Notes: a model not told the origin generated them from the letters alone. DNA of 64,000 nt from Apostichopus californicus (GCA_020650975.1 JAIPMN010000861.1:1-64000), one strand, 5' to 3'; positions 12,901 to 26,310 are shown, counted from the first letter of the stretch. Program-made: numbers and translations.

Positions 12901-14334
12901 AAACCTCATTAAAGGTCTTTAATCTAGTGTATCAGTCGTCGTCATTATTATTACCACAGTACTGTAAGAGGCTGAAGTTATTTTAGACCTTACATGAGTT
13001 AAGTTAAGTTTTATTTTTAAAGGGGCTATGGTTCTCAGAAATTTTTCGAAACTATAGTATCATGTATTGTAATGTGTGAAGAAAAGAAAAAAAACCCAGA
13101 CAAACCAATTCAGTTTCTCATTTTAATTAAATAAAATGGGATCACCCCCAAATGGCTATATAGGGGATCACCCCAAGTTAAAAGACTTGAGAGCTTGTCA
13201 ACTTGATATCCTTAGGTCCACTGGCCCCAATCCTCATTCTTGCTAAAGATTATTTTTATTTCCTATTTTGAAAAATAAATTTGGTGAGTGTGATGATTAG
13301 AAAGTTACAAAACGAATCAAAACTTAAAACTGAAAGTTACCAAATTAGTATCCTCATTGATGATGACACATAATTACAAATTTGATAACATAGCAATGAG
13401 TTGTAGGCTCAGGCCCTCTCAAGGTGATAGATATTTAACCAGTAGTTGTTATAACTCATTCATCAAAAGGTGCATTATTACACCAAAGACATCGAACAAA
13501 AAGCTAAATGGCAAAAAATGACTAAAAACTCTCAAGGTTAACGTTTTCAAGAATCAGGTTTTCCCACAGTCGACAGACTGATGACTCTACTGTATGATAA
13601 ACCAAAACATAATCAAAGTAAGAAGTAATAGTCTATATAGGTTTTATAGCCAGTTAAAGAGTTGATCGAAAGCCATTCACACCTCTAGTTTAGTGTCTGC
13701 CGGTTTCATTTTTTGATGCTTCGTCGAACATGCCTGTGGTTTTGAGAATATTGATCCCTCATTGCTTTTAAAGAACCTTATTCAAACTGTTTATCGCTCA
13801 CGGTTAGTTCGATCTGGGTTTTATAAGATCTCTGTGATGTTTGTATTCCTACTTGGAGTACGGTATTGATTTAACGTGTCTGTGTGAAGTTTAAAAACCA
13901 AAGAGATGAGCGGTTCCTAACGATTCTCGGAGAAGTGCAGAGAGTCTTCGAGGTAAATAAGCCGTCACGTATCACATCGCAGAGGGAATTGCAATGTTAA
14001 CTTGCGATTGGTCGTAGAAAGAATCGCAAGGTGACCATGTGCTTTAGCGTTCAGGGAGAAATCACATTCCAGTCGTATTGGCAAATTGAGTTATCAAAGT
14101 ACAATTCCATTAAATCATTTCTTTTTAATTTTTTTTTTTTCATCTTTCACTTTGAGTCATTTTTTATAGAGTACACATACAGTTAATCCTAGCAAACTTG
14201 AATGATTAAAACTGCAAATCTATCCCTTTGATTATTTTTAAGTTTTTAAAACCTAATATTTAACTTAACCTGTATAAAAGACAGATCTATCTCTTGTGAC
14301 TGGTACCAAATCCTCCTATAAAGGTGGAGACAGC

Positions 14335-14643
14335 CAGGCACGTAGCCAGGAATCTGCCAAGGAAGGGGCGAAAATGTGGGCAAATTATCAGAGCTGTAGA
14401 TACGGCATTGCAAACTATCTAAGCATAGCACCATTGGTTGGCGCGAAGCGTACAAGACAATTTTGGCTGAAAATGCCTCCCAGATCGCTGGAAATGGCAC
14501 TTCCCAGGCCTTGTAAGTTGTATCTCAGCATTTTCTCTTTTGAAATTACTAACGATATCATAAAAAACAATTTTTTTTTTAAAAATATGCTCAAGGGTGG
14601 GCGGCTGCCCCCTTCGCCCCCTCCCCCCTTGGCTACACGCCTG
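14335..14643 (+). mobile_element. hAT-type MITE, copy 2
   Basis: A 309-bp element of the same family as the 6834 copy, in the opposite orientation. The left end is CAGGCACGTAGCCAGG and the right end is CCTTGGCTACACGCCTG. It is flanked by GAGACAGC and AAGACAGC (7 of 8 identical). The interior carries the family block CCCAGATCGCTGGAAATGGC, an A/T run and then a G/C-rich subterminal stretch. Confidence 0.85.
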
Positions 14644-17639
14644 AAGACAGCATAAAACGTGGCTGGTAGTTACAAGGTACTTCTAAAGTGTCCAGAAGAC
14701 CACCTGACCAGAAGTAATTAGGGTTTAAATCAAACTTTTGGTAAAACTACATTATTTATACTGAAAAAAAAAAAATTTAGCAGATAAAAATGGACTATGT
14801 ACTGTACTATGGATGCTTTCACCACATCAAAGAGCGGAGGGTGGGCTTTGTGGCCTTAATCTCCCCCACTGACTAGAAAATCTATATCTGATGGAACCCT
14901 AGGAGGTTACTAGAGCAGTGATTGTTATAGTCCTAAGGATTAACATGGATTGTAAGGCTGGATTATGGGCTGAAAATGAATCATCATTAAAGGGTTTAAT
15001 ACTGTAACAACCAGGAACAAGAACCTTTGTTGTATTAATGCCAGTCTGACCCTAATCAAATTAATGGATTTGCCATATGCTGGGAACATGCCAAATAAAA
15101 TTATCTGTGAAATAGTTTATGATGAATTTCAATCTTCTCAGGGGATTTAAGACATCTGGTAATTCAGTTAAGTTGTAAAATTGTGACAGACATTGTAATC
15201 TTTGGAAATTAACTAAGTCCTTCGATTGAATTTTTTGGGGGAGAAAAGGAAGGATTGGAAAGGAGGAGGGGGGGGGGGTGGGTAGGACATAGGGGGATGG
15301 ACAATTCTCAGATCTGAAATTCCATCTCCAAATAGTAATGTTAAATGATGATTCTGACTTAGACAAAATGTTGAACTGTCATTTGTTGGAGATGGTTTTT
15401 GGAAATGTGTAGAATTAAAGTGATTTGTAGAATTATATAGCTCAATTAATGGTAGAGACATACTTAACAAATTTACAAATGTTGACTGTATTGATCATGT
15501 AACTTTGCTTTCTTTACCTATGTTTCCCTTCCTTGTAAATCCTTCCAGGATTGTCTCTTTCGCATCCCTGTAGAGATAAATGGCCAAGGGTCAGTGAGGG
15601 CACGGTGCCAAAATATTATCATCAACTTTTGTAAGGTAGCTAACTCAATTTGAGTGCATATATATAGAATAGAGACAGGTTACAAGTTTATTCGTCGTTT
15701 GTAAATATTCAAACCAGTACATTTTTGGGCAGTTGAAGTGTCCTTTATTAAAGAATTCAACCCTGCTATATTTGTAAAAACAGATTCCTATCCTCTGAAA
15801 AAAAAAATCCTCTACTCGGTTAATTTTATAAATTCTAAAGCACCAATTTTTTTGCATTTGATTCCACTGTAGTTTTGGAGTTTTTACTAGCAATTTTACC
15901 ACTGGAGTATTACTGTCAAGAAAATCAAAAAATTTAATTGATTAAGCTAAGACACCAACCAAGATTTTTTTCACCAAATGAAGGTTAAATTTTAATTCAA
16001 TCGATGAATGACTGAAATCAAGGGATGAATGAATTCGATTTTACAAATTTTCGTCCCTCCTGGACCATTTGTCCCGTTCTGTTAATCTGTATGATCTTTA
16101 ATCTTAAATTCTTGAATTTTCAAAATTTTTCCAACTTCCCCCCCCCCCATCATCATTGGATATAAAAGTATACTCATCAACTGTATGGTTGTGGGAGGAG
16201 TTTAAAGTACCATCCAATTATATCAGAAGAATCGAAAATTGACCAAAATCATCATAAAATGCCGCCTTAAAGGCTTCGAAAGACCCTTCAGCTGTTCTTT
16301 TGTTTGACAATATTTCTTTCTATCCCCATTTTTTGTTGAGTAGACCAACAGTAGGAGGTTGGCCTTTAAATATCCTTTGCATGGACAATAACAGCTGAAG
16401 AGGATAACAATTTGATTTAAGGAACAAGGACAAATTGAAAAGGCAGTGATTACATCAAGTCTTTTCAGTCTTGTTATAAACCCTCCATGCAGTGATTTCA
16501 GTATTGTGTCAACTCACAGCCGATTGTCAACAACAGATTCTCTTCAGAAAAGGAGAAGAAAAATTGAAAGCTATTTCTAAATACTCGAAGCCCATGCATC
16601 CGAAAAGAGGCCTTACGTCAATAGATATCTCTTCTCTTCACTTGATTTTTTTTTCTTCCCATTTTTTTTTTTTTTTTGGCTTTGTAAAATTCCGTCATCG
16701 TTACTTTGGTAGGGAAGTAAATTTAGTTGGAGAAATTGTGATTCGACTCTCTCTTGAAGCTGTGTTGTGTTTTTTCTCTTTTGACATACTCAAAAGATCA
16801 CAGTGACAAGTTCTTTTCCTATCTGTAAAAGCATTTGGTAATGTCTACTGCAGTAGGTCTATAAAAACAAGCTTGTGTTGTGTGTGTTATGGTCATCTTG
16901 TCGGAATGATCTCTTGGGTGAAGAAGAAGATTCTGTAAACAGACAGACTTACAACTCTCAGGATTGATGGATGCATGAGGACTGGACAGAGAATGAGGGA
17001 ATTTTATGAATATTGAATAATTGAAGTTACAGCTTTTGGGCTAAAAATTGAATGTTTACTTTTAGTTTTTCGAGTTGTTCTTCGTGGAGAGTTTATGTCT
17101 TGTTTCTTGTTTTTCATCTGTGGAGGCATTCAATGGATGTTGTCTTTTGGAGGGATTTTGGCTGGCTGTATTTAATTTGCAGTATTGTGTTATACCTGTG
17201 TGCTACTGTTAGTAGTTAAAATCGATGACAATATATTACAAATGGAGCCATCGTGCGATATGTGAGTATTTATTGAAAGTTTTTGTTTTTTGTATAATTT
17301 TTTTCTTGGTCATTATTGATGGAAATATTAACGTACATAGTTTTGGAATTTGATTTTTTGACACCTTGTGATATTAAAATGTCACAAAGTACTTCAATTA
17401 CTGTCTTTTTGTACATATCTTGACTGTTTCTAATACAGATAATAGATTCACGTCAATTGTACAAAATGGAACCACACCTACACTGTTGTTATGGTTACCA
17501 AATATATTATTTAAGTGGGATTTGTTGGAAGTAATTTGTTGGAATATCCATTAAAATTGTGAATTTGTGATGTTCACAATGATTATTTGTCAATCTACAT
17601 CCAATTAGACTAATGGTGGATAAAGGATGTGATAAAGTA

Positions 17640-18296
17640 AGGGGAGGGGGGCAGGTAATGGATGGGGCTAGGGGCCAGGGAATAGAGGGAGGTAGGATCC
17701 GGGACATGGAGGGGGCTAGGGGCCAGGGAATAGAGGGAGGTAAGATCCAGGGAACGGAGGGGGCTTGGGGCCAGGGAATAGAGGGAGGTAAGATCCAGGG
17801 AATAATAATAATAATAATAAGTGAGACTTATATAGCGCCAAATCAGTAAACAAAAGTCACTTCTCAAGGCGCTTTACAAAGAAAGTAAATTAATTTACAA
17901 AAGAACAAGTGAAAAAATGGGTCTTAAGTAGACTTTTGAAAGTAGAAAGTTTATAGCATGTTCGAATGTGATCTGGTAACTTGTTCCAGAGATAAGACCC
18001 AGAGTATTCGAAGCTTCTGTAACCATAGGTCTTCAAGCGTGGTTTAGGAACAGTGAATGGAGGGTACTAGCCAGGGAAAGGAGGGAGCAGGGCCAGGGAA
18101 GGGAGGGAGCCAGGGAATGGAAGAGGATAGAAGCCAGGGAATGGAGGGAGTTAAGGGCCAGGGACTGGAGTGGATAGGGGCCAGGGAATGGAGGGAGTTA
18201 GGGGCCAGGGACTGGAGGGGATAGGGACCAGGAAATGGAGGGTATAAGAGCCAGGGTATGGAAGAGGATAGGGACCAGGGAATGGAGGGAGCCAGT
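17640..18296 (+). repeat. G-rich minisatellite, ~24-27 bp unit, split by a LINE
   Basis: 17640-17801 and 18055-18296 consist of variants of GGGCCAGGGAATGGAGGGAG and a TTAG or GATAG word. The left block also has a longer period of about 50 bp that includes AAGATCCAGG. The LINE fragment at 17802-18054 interrupts the array. Long open frames here are repeat artefacts rich in Gly or Pro. Confidence 0.75.
17802..18054 (-). mobile_element. L2/CR1-like LINE, 3' end with C-terminal coding remnant
   Basis: Read on the minus strand, 18048-17890 encodes PKPRLKTYGYRSFEYSGS followed by YLWNKLPDHIRTCYKL and an FKSLLKTHFF stretch before TAA. The pattern Tyr-Gly...Leu-Trp-Asn-x-Leu-Pro...Phe-Lys-x-x-Leu-Lys-Thr-His is the familiar C-terminus of L2/CR1-clade LINE reverse-transcriptase proteins. 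About 70 bp of 3' UTR follows (GTAAAGCGCCTTGAG, GGCGCTATATAAGT), then a TTA-repeat tail at the low-coordinate end. Only the last 250 bp survive, typical of 5'-truncated insertion. Both flanks are the same G-rich minisatellite, so it inserted into that array. Confidence 0.8.
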
Positions 18297-19687
18297 ATTT
18301 TTATTTTACCTCTTCTCTTCCCTGACTCCAAACTACATTGACACTTTTTCATGTACTGTCCCTAAGCTACATGGCTGGAAACATTAAAAGACAGTTCTAT
18401 TTGAATTTGTACAGAAATCCAATTCCAACTTGTTCACAAAGTTCTTTTAAATTGAGGAATACCCAAGAACACACACACAGTCTCTCTCCCTCTGTCTCTG
18501 AAACATCTTTACCATACCCTCTCCAAAATTCCAGATAAGATGGTTTTCAAAGTAATTTTTCAAATCCTAATGGAAGAGTCGAGGACAGCCAATCAACCTG
18601 GTTTTGCTACTAACTTAACTCTCATTTACGTGAAAAAATTGTCATGGTAACTTAATTCATTTGCTGCTCTTGTCCTTCAAAATGAGTGAGTTTTGTAAAC
18701 TCAAATTGATTACACAAAATAACTCAATGATTGGCATAATTTGGAAATCCTGAGGGAAATTGAGAAAAAAGTTAATAAAGCTTTGTCAGGAAGATGTTGT
18801 TTGAAAATGAAGTAAAATAGCAAGATATGGAAAGGTGGGGGGGGGGGGGGTGAATCAAAAGAATGTTTGGAAAAAGAGTTTGAATTCAACTGTGAGGAAT
18901 GACTGACATTTTGAAGCAGCGATCTCCAATTGCTCATCAAGCGCTAGCAATTTATCCAAGACAAAGTCACCCCAATACAAGAATGAGGGCATATAAATTA
19001 TCTGGTATCGCATAAGTTCCATGGTATGCAAAATGGTGAAGTTGCTATTTACACAAGTGCATTATGATGCTTAATAGCAAGTTTTGGTTCCTTGCCTGGG
19101 GCACAATGAATCTATGCGATTGTATGTGTGCGTGTGTGTGTATGTACTGTATGTATGTGACACTCGCTTATAAACATGGTAACTCAAAAAGTTAACAGTA
19201 GATTAACTTCATACTTGGTTTGTGGATCCGTCTTATTGAGTACAAAGTAGTCATATAATTATCGTATTTTTAATTTTGAGCAAATTGTATGGCAAGGAGC
19301 CATACAGCTAATTCGCTTTCTGGTTATACACTAAAGCATACTATTTTCAGCATTCAGTGAAAACGAGTTAATTTGTAAAACCTGCAAAGTTAATTCAACA
19401 AAATGTGAACAGAAATTTATCGAAAGGGAGTGACAGACCAATAATATGTTTCACGAGGAATAATTTATCCAGTACCCAATATGAGCAAATTGCTATAAAG
19501 TTACGAAGATGTATAGTAATTTTGTACACAAGAACCGTTGCACTTTGTGAGAGACAAAGTTTGGAGCCTGCAATACTGCTACACAAATTTTGAACACTAA
19601 AATTATTCCCTGGTTTTAGTGATGTTGAAAGTGCCATCTGTGGTGGTGACATCATTCTAGTGTGAAAATGAATTGCTTTGAAATTAT

Positions 19688-19697
19688 NNNNNNNNNN
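19688..19697. other. assembly gap (10 N)
   Basis: Ten undetermined bases. The real gap size is not shown by a placeholder of this kind, and the adjacent tandem repeat suggests collapse. Confidence 0.99.
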
Positions 19698-19863
19698 AGT
19701 TTTGGGGGGCTTGGTACCAGCAGCCTTACCTGCCCATGGCCAAAGGATTGGGGGGAGTTTTGGGGGGCTTGGTACCAGCAGCCTTACCTGCCCATGGCCA
19801 AAGGATTGGGGGGAGTTTTGGGGGGCTTGGTACCAGCAGCCTTACCTGCCCATGGCCAAAGGA
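19698..19863 (+). repeat. 58-bp tandem repeat, about 2.9 copies, at an assembly gap
   Basis: Three near-identical copies start at 19698, 19756 and 19814, each with GGGGGGCTTGGTACCAGC and CTGCCCATGGCCAAAGGATT. The array begins immediately after ten N bases, so its true copy number is unknown. Confidence 0.9.
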
Positions 19864-19945
19864 TCAAGAGCTCTGCAAGACTTTATGAGTATTTAATCAA
19901 AACAAACCCTCTTGGATTACCGTAGTTTTTCACTGAAATTAGAGA

Positions 19946-20100
19946 ATTTACTTCGCTCCTCGCTTACCTGTCTCCCCACAACATAAGCACCTCATTCTAC
20001 CGTGTCTAGTATGCCCTGGTAATCTTTTAACACTGTGCACCCTCAGTGATCGGCTCCTTCCGGTCTATGCCCTTCCTTCTCATTCTACCATCCAAAGTGT
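19946..20100 (+). repeat. dispersed repeat family R1, copy a
   Basis: CTTCGCTCCTCGCTTACCTG, TCTCCCCACAACATAAGCAC and CTTCTCATTCTACCATCC are shared with copies at 26834 (reverse), 29248 (reverse, partial) and 32945. I do not recognise the family. No terminal repeats or target-site duplication are evident. Confidence 0.65.
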
Positions 20101-21615
20101 TTACTCATGCGTTTTCGTAGTGGATTCAAATCTTTCGAAAACTGCCCGGATTATATTGGATTATTAACTAGAAGACATCCTTTAGGATTTCTAAGCATTT
20201 CAACAGCCTATTACAGCCTGAAAAGTATCCTTTTCTTATAGGGAAGGGAGTTTGGGGGCTGTTTTTAGTGTGCAACTCACGCCCATGTGTTCGTTTTTTA
20301 TTAGCGTTACGTTATAAACCAGTAAGTTTTATCATATTCAATCGATTCTAATGTTTTATTCACTGAAGTCGTCATATTTGGCACATTTATTATTGCACTT
20401 TATGAGACTTCAGTATAAAATGTCATTACCAAGAAATGTTGAAAAAAAATTCCTCGATCATCAAAACTTTTTTTTCCGAGCTCCCTCCTGCGATGTCTAT
20501 GCATACCAGACAGCAGTGTAGGTCCATCTAGCCTTTTGTTCCAATAATTTATCTCCAATTCCTTATCTCCACTCATGTGACTAATTAATTTCCTTGATTA
20601 ATTCATTGCATGCAGATCTATCAGGGAGAAAAAAAAAGAAAGGAAACAGGAAGACAAAGAAAGGAAGTTAGATAAAATATTTTAACCAAATAAGGCGATT
20701 AAACGCAAGATCTTATCCTGAAATTGGAAATCTAGTTAAGCATGCCTTCCTGAGTTTTATCTCTGCAGCCAGACTTTATCTTCGGAGGTGACTGGATTAA
20801 TCGGCAGAGGTGGTCCAACATGCAGCCGGGTGTGAAACTGTTTTCAACAGTTCTTCCCCCCGGGGTCCTAGAATGAGTTCATGGTGTCTTTTTCCCCAGA
20901 GGGGGAAAATGTTGGAACAAAAAGACCCAGATTGGCAGGCACTTGAATGACTCGAGTAGGATTCTTGCATACTTAATAGGATTCTGTCCGACTTAAAGAG
21001 AGCTCTCTGAAAATGTAGAAATATATCTCGTAAATCGTCAAGAGGGCAGATTTGGTTAAATTCCGTGAGAATAAATTGCGATCGGTTTGAAACTTGAAGA
21101 TGACAAAATTTCAAAAGGAATCTGGGATGCGGAGGGGTTGAATTCGAAGAGTACAGTATGAGTCACAGCCGAGGTGAACCGGTGTTCTCTAAATCTCACC
21201 AAAACTGAAATATCTCTAGTCTGGACTGCTGAAATTGCTGTGGTGAAAATAAGTATTTTATTGGCGTAAGACTTTGTCGCAGTCAGGGTAATAATATGGC
21301 AGCCTATTCCTAAATATTTAAATAGGGAATTGGGTCGTGAGATTAGGGAATTGTTACCAAATTGTCAGTCTGTCATTATTTTTCGGAAGCGAACGAAAAA
21401 TGCACTAAAGTTAACATTCTGTCAAAAGTCATTCTTTTAGGTAGTGTTTTGCATTGAGTCATTTGTGTTATACCGACTATTAGCGATAGTATGTTTGTCC
21501 GTAAGACAGTTTGGCGATTAATTTTGGCAAAAAGAAAAAATAAAGTAAATCAAGAAAGAATGAATGGATGGATGGATGGACAAGAATTGGAAAAGAGTTC
21601 CAAGGACAAGAATCA

Positions 21616-21772
21616 CGGAGTTGTTGACAATTATCATAAATCATGGACGTTAAATATGAATATAAGAGACTGACTTCGGTCAGCTTGCGGCTTTGATACG
21701 CCAATGAGGCTTCTTCGCGAGTTCCTGCTTGCAGGAGAATCTAAAATCCATACATACAAACAAACAAACAGA
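21616..21772 (+). mobile_element. tRNA-derived SINE, 5'-truncated copy
   Basis: It begins within the body at CGGAGTTGTTGACAATTATC and runs to a short CATACATACAAACAAAC tail. It lacks the whole tRNA-like head. Body words such as TTCGGTCAGCTTGCGGC and TTCCTGCTTGCAGG match the copies at 2831 and 55638. It lies just after an ATGG microsatellite (about 21559-21580). Confidence 0.75.
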
Positions 21773-22427
21773 AAAAATTCTGCACACTTGAATGTACATT
21801 GCAGCCAGTGATGCATGCTTTACATTGCTGTGTTGTTGCTGTTACATGTTAGAAAGGTATGAGACACTGATGTGAAATTAAGGTTGATTCATCGGCTTGA
21901 AAAATTAAGCTAACAAAGCTGTAACCATATTGAACATTAGCACGCTCAGTCAAACAAACTTTTGGCAAATGGGAGGGGGACCTTCCGACCTAACCCCCAG
22001 AATGTGGAATAGAAAGTAGTGCAACAGACTGGCCCCCTGTTTCTTCTCACTTCTGGCTATAGCTCCTAATTTAAACACATGAAATCCCTTCAGTCAGTCA
22101 AACAAACAATGCATGTTAGCTAAAATAGTTTATCAACAATGGAAGTATATATCACCCAATATTTACCACTTTGAACAATTTGTCTGCATCATTATTAACA
22201 ATATGTTATCTAAAAAAGAAAATTTTATATCCCGGAAATTTTAAGGTGATACTGTAAGTCCTTCAACGGGTTTCATATGCAAATTATAAATCATATTCCA
22301 ACCAATATCTGAATAAATTATATTTTCAGGTTAAATAATTGTTTCTCTTTAACTGTCAAGTTCAAATACATTAACCAGACTATAAACAAGTAGCTGATGA
22401 AGTATGAGGAGAGGTTAAACTGTCACT

Positions 22428-22496
22428 TGAGTCAGGTGTATTTTAAGATATGAGTTAGGTGTATTTTAAGATATGAGTTAGGTGTATTTTTAGACA
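22428..22496 (+). repeat. short tandem repeat, three ~23-bp copies
   Basis: GAGTTAGGTGTATTTTAAGA and variants occur three times in a row. Noncoding. Confidence 0.7.
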
Positions 22497-22958
22497 TTTA
22501 TCATACTGTAGCGTAAAAGTGTTAGGAGCTGTTGCGAAGATTTATACCAACTATATTTGCAGTGCTGATCACCGGGCCTTATCATTTCTCACTGTCCTGT
22601 TCTGAATTGGGAGGTGCCATGTCAATTATTTAGCACAATTAGGAAGCCCAAGGGGGGCTGCACATCCCAGGGTATAACCATGGGTTCACATGGCGTTGGA
22701 AATAAACATGTGTATTTGCCTAGAGCTATAGGTAACTTATACACACTGTTGGGAGAATGGCTGATCAAATTATGAAAACATTCTGCCGTTTTGATTGACA
22801 AGTGAAAAATGTCTTAATCAATTATGATTTGGAGGGCATTATGTATAGACAGATGAAATTGTAGAAGTGTCTGGTTTAATACTTCTGTAGTTGAATGATT
22901 TTAGAGTGTGTAGATAGATCATGTACATAAAATTAATGGCTATTCTGTCAAATGGAGA

Positions 22959-23640
22959 GCATAGTAGACTATATGGGAGATTGGTATAGCAGACTATTTG
23001 GGAGATTGGTATAGTAGACTATTTGGGAGATTGACATAGTTGACTATTTGGGAGATTGGTATAGCAGACTATATGGGAGATTGGCACAGTAGACTATTTG
23101 GGAGATTGACATAGTAGACTATTTGGGAGATTGACATAGTAGACTATTTAGGGGATTGGTATAGTAGACTATTTGGGAGATTGGTAGAGGACTATTTGGG
23201 AGATTGGTATAGTAGACTATTTGGGAGATTGACATAGTAGACTATTTGGGAGATTGGTATAGCAGACTATATGGGAGATTGGCACAGTAGACTATTTGGG
23301 AGATTGACATAGTAGACTATTTGGGAGATTGACATAGTATGATAGTAGACTATTTAGGGGATTGGTATAGTAGACTATTTGGGAGATTGGTAGAGGACTA
23401 TTTGGGAGATTGGTAAAGTAGACTATTTAGGAGATTGGTATAGTAGACTATTTGGGAGATTGGCACAGTAGACTATTTGGGAGATTGGTACAGCTGACTA
23501 TTTTGGAGATTGGCATAGTAGACTATTTTGGAGATTGGCATAGTAGACTATTTGGGAGATTGGCATAGTAGACTATATTGGAGTTAGGCATAGTAGACTA
23601 TTTGGGAGTTTGGCATAGTAGACTATTTGGGAGATTGGGG
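22959..23640 (+). repeat. 25-bp minisatellite with ~198-bp higher-order repeat
   Basis: About 27 copies of a unit like GGGAGATTGGTATAGTAGAC plus TATTT. Variants (GACATAG, GGCACAG, GGTAGAGG, GCAGACTATATG) recur in the same order at 23058 and 23256, giving a period of eight units, about 198 bp. The second block contains a small TGATAG insertion. The unit is not a multiple of three and carries TAG, so it is noncoding. Confidence 0.9.
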
Positions 23641-26310
23641 GGGGTGGTGAGCAGGGAAATAGCTGCATTCTGAAAGGTGATTTTCATGCATGTGTAATAT
23701 TTGTATGTAGGTGCTGATGAAATTGCTATTACTGTACCTACTAGGGACACACCATTTAAAGCATCTCTGCTTTTTGAGTTGAAATTGATAAATATTTCAA
23801 TTAATGCTGGTCCATTTAGTTAAATCCAAACATAAAAAAATAACTAATTTGTTTGTTTATTCATATTTCATTTCGAGGAGTGAAGCAAAAGTAAACAAAA
23901 TGTTGTATTTTGAAAGTTATTGCATTTACATGTGGTTTAATAGTTTATATTACTATGACAAGTGTCTCAATGCTGACAAAACGTAGAGGATTAAATCAAA
24001 TGCATTAATTAGTCATTCAATTACATTTATATGGTGAAACAGATAGAACCATATCTTTGTTTGGTTAATTGCAATCATATTTAAGAAACACTAATTATCC
24101 TTGGAAAATATTTTGACCAAACTCAAAATGCTACGTTAAGTCAAGTAAACATCATTTGATTTTTTCCTCTCCCCCCCACCATCCCCTCCCCCATAATGCC
24201 CTACGGATGCCCAAATGTGTCATATCATCTTTTCAAATATATATACACTCACTGGAAACAGAACAGACAAAGAATCGAACAAAGCGTCAACGTTTTATCT
24301 CTGATCTAGCTGTGCGATGAAATATTTAAATAATAATATTTTGATAAAAGTTCCTTTATCTTATATATGCTTTTCTATTACCTTCCTTTTGTATGAATCC
24401 ATTAATAAATGCTTCACCAAATCGTATACCTTTATCTTTGATCACAACTCTGATTGGGAGTATGTATAGCTTAAATTAATCCTGCTCCACCCCCCCCCCC
24501 CCCAACCAATATTATAATTACACATCATTCAAGGGATTCTATACAAATACAACCATAATGTGTAAAGTTTTATGGGAGAAGGTGATAAACATAACAATGG
24601 GATGAATGTAGATATGTTTACACAACTGCCAAGCTGCCTGATTCCCTCCAAATGGAGTTGAAAAAAACTTAGAATAGCGCCTGTAAATTTATAGCTTTGT
24701 CTGCATGGGCATCTCTGGTTTTTTCATATCAGTTTTATAAACCTATCAAATTGGTGGAAAAATATGTTTGATTGTAAAATACTGCTTTAAAATGAGTAAT
24801 ATTTTGGGATGTTTTGCAATATGCCCTACTACAAATATTTTGAAAGCTGTCAGAACCATTCTGTTATATATAGGCTGTGGTTATTTTCGGGAGGATGTTA
24901 TAAATTTTGCTGTAAACTTTATGATATGCTGTATGGTCCATGTCTTAGGAAATGTCAAATGTTTTTTTTCTTCTTCTGTGGTAGCATTTTCCTTCTGTTG
25001 TTGAAGTCTGTTCTTTGTTATGATTTGTAAAGTAGTGACTTTTTTAAGCCTGTTTATCTATATCGGTGGTCATGTGGCCATTATGTTAGGGAACTTGAAC
25101 AAAAACATTTTGTGGCTTAGCTTGCTTTTGATAAAGTCAGAAAGTTTTTGTCAGACCACAACTTTTGTGGAAACCATACTGTACATGGAAAGCTGGCCCT
25201 GGGGCAAAAACTACCCATAAGGTGTAATATCTTGAATGTGTGCTTAATTATGATTGGCCAATTAAAAGGTTGATGCACTATATAGATTGACCACGTGGAT
25301 TACTTCAGATAGGGAATGTGTCAAAATGAGTAGGGTGAAATAGCAAAGGTTTACAGACAGACAGATTAAAGTTGATATTAGTTGTGGCAGCAATATGGCT
25401 CTGTAGGATCTCAGAGGTATTAAACGGTCTAGTTATGACATGTGTTCCTTGTTGGACTGCAGGTATACTACTGGTTTATTCTTCCATTTTTTCAGTTAAA
25501 ACTTCTTTTTTTTCATTATGGGGTGTGCATTTATTTTTTTCAATTTTTTAAAATTTTCTTGTATGTTCTAATTATATTTTAAGAATGCTTTCATGAAGTT
25601 GAACGTTTTTATTTCCATTTTTTTGTTCATTATTTTCATCAACATCTTTAATATTTTTTATTATTTTTTATACTAATATTTTTTATTACTAGTATCATTA
25701 TTATGAACAATTTGAGACTGTTTAATCGATGTAACGCTAGGTCTATAATCTAATCATTCTCAAATTGGTTGAAATTCATTCCAAACAGCTTTTTAATAGT
25801 AGGATGTACTGTACTCTATATATGACAAAGCATCTCATCTTTATGATCAGAGACAAATATTTATACATGCTTGATGTAACTGTTATCCAGCTAATGTTAT
25901 TTATTCCTACCAAATGGTAGTAAATTGTTCAATTTTGCACCTGTGACATCTATGTTTAATAATATCCACAGAATTATCATACAAGGAATTTACACTGCAA
26001 CAGTTGATGGTAGTTTTAATGTTACAAAATATTAGGCCAAAACGTTCTATCAATAAAGCCATATAAATGTGTCCTATCATAAAACTATATAATGTAGTAG
26101 TTCTGTTTTCTGCTGCAAAGATGATTATTGCTGCTGGCAATTAAGATGCTTTATGATGTCAGTGAATGCCGTGGTGTATTACGGCATTAATGAACAGTAC
26201 AGTTAGAAGGCCATGTACATTAAGGGTAATTGTACTTTCACGTATCGTCTGTTGTCGTGCATGTAGCACGAACCTAAACCACAGTCAGTGTTCAACAGTC
26301 AAACATCACC

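Noticed and set aside
17610-17867. Pro/Ser-Leu-rich and Gly-rich open frames on both strands
   Set aside because: Translation of a G-rich minisatellite and a LINE tail, not protein genes.
20797-21114. 105-codon minus-strand open frame
   Set aside because: No domain recognised; it lies in a mildly CpG-richer patch. Not enough to call a gene.
22959-23640. CRISPR-like array of spaced repeats
   Set aside because: Units are contiguous 25-bp repeats with no unique spacers, in an animal genome.
25060-25124. TGT GGC CAT as the RING Cys-Gly-His of the missing exon
   Set aside because: No flanking Cys pairs and a stop soon after; not a RING.
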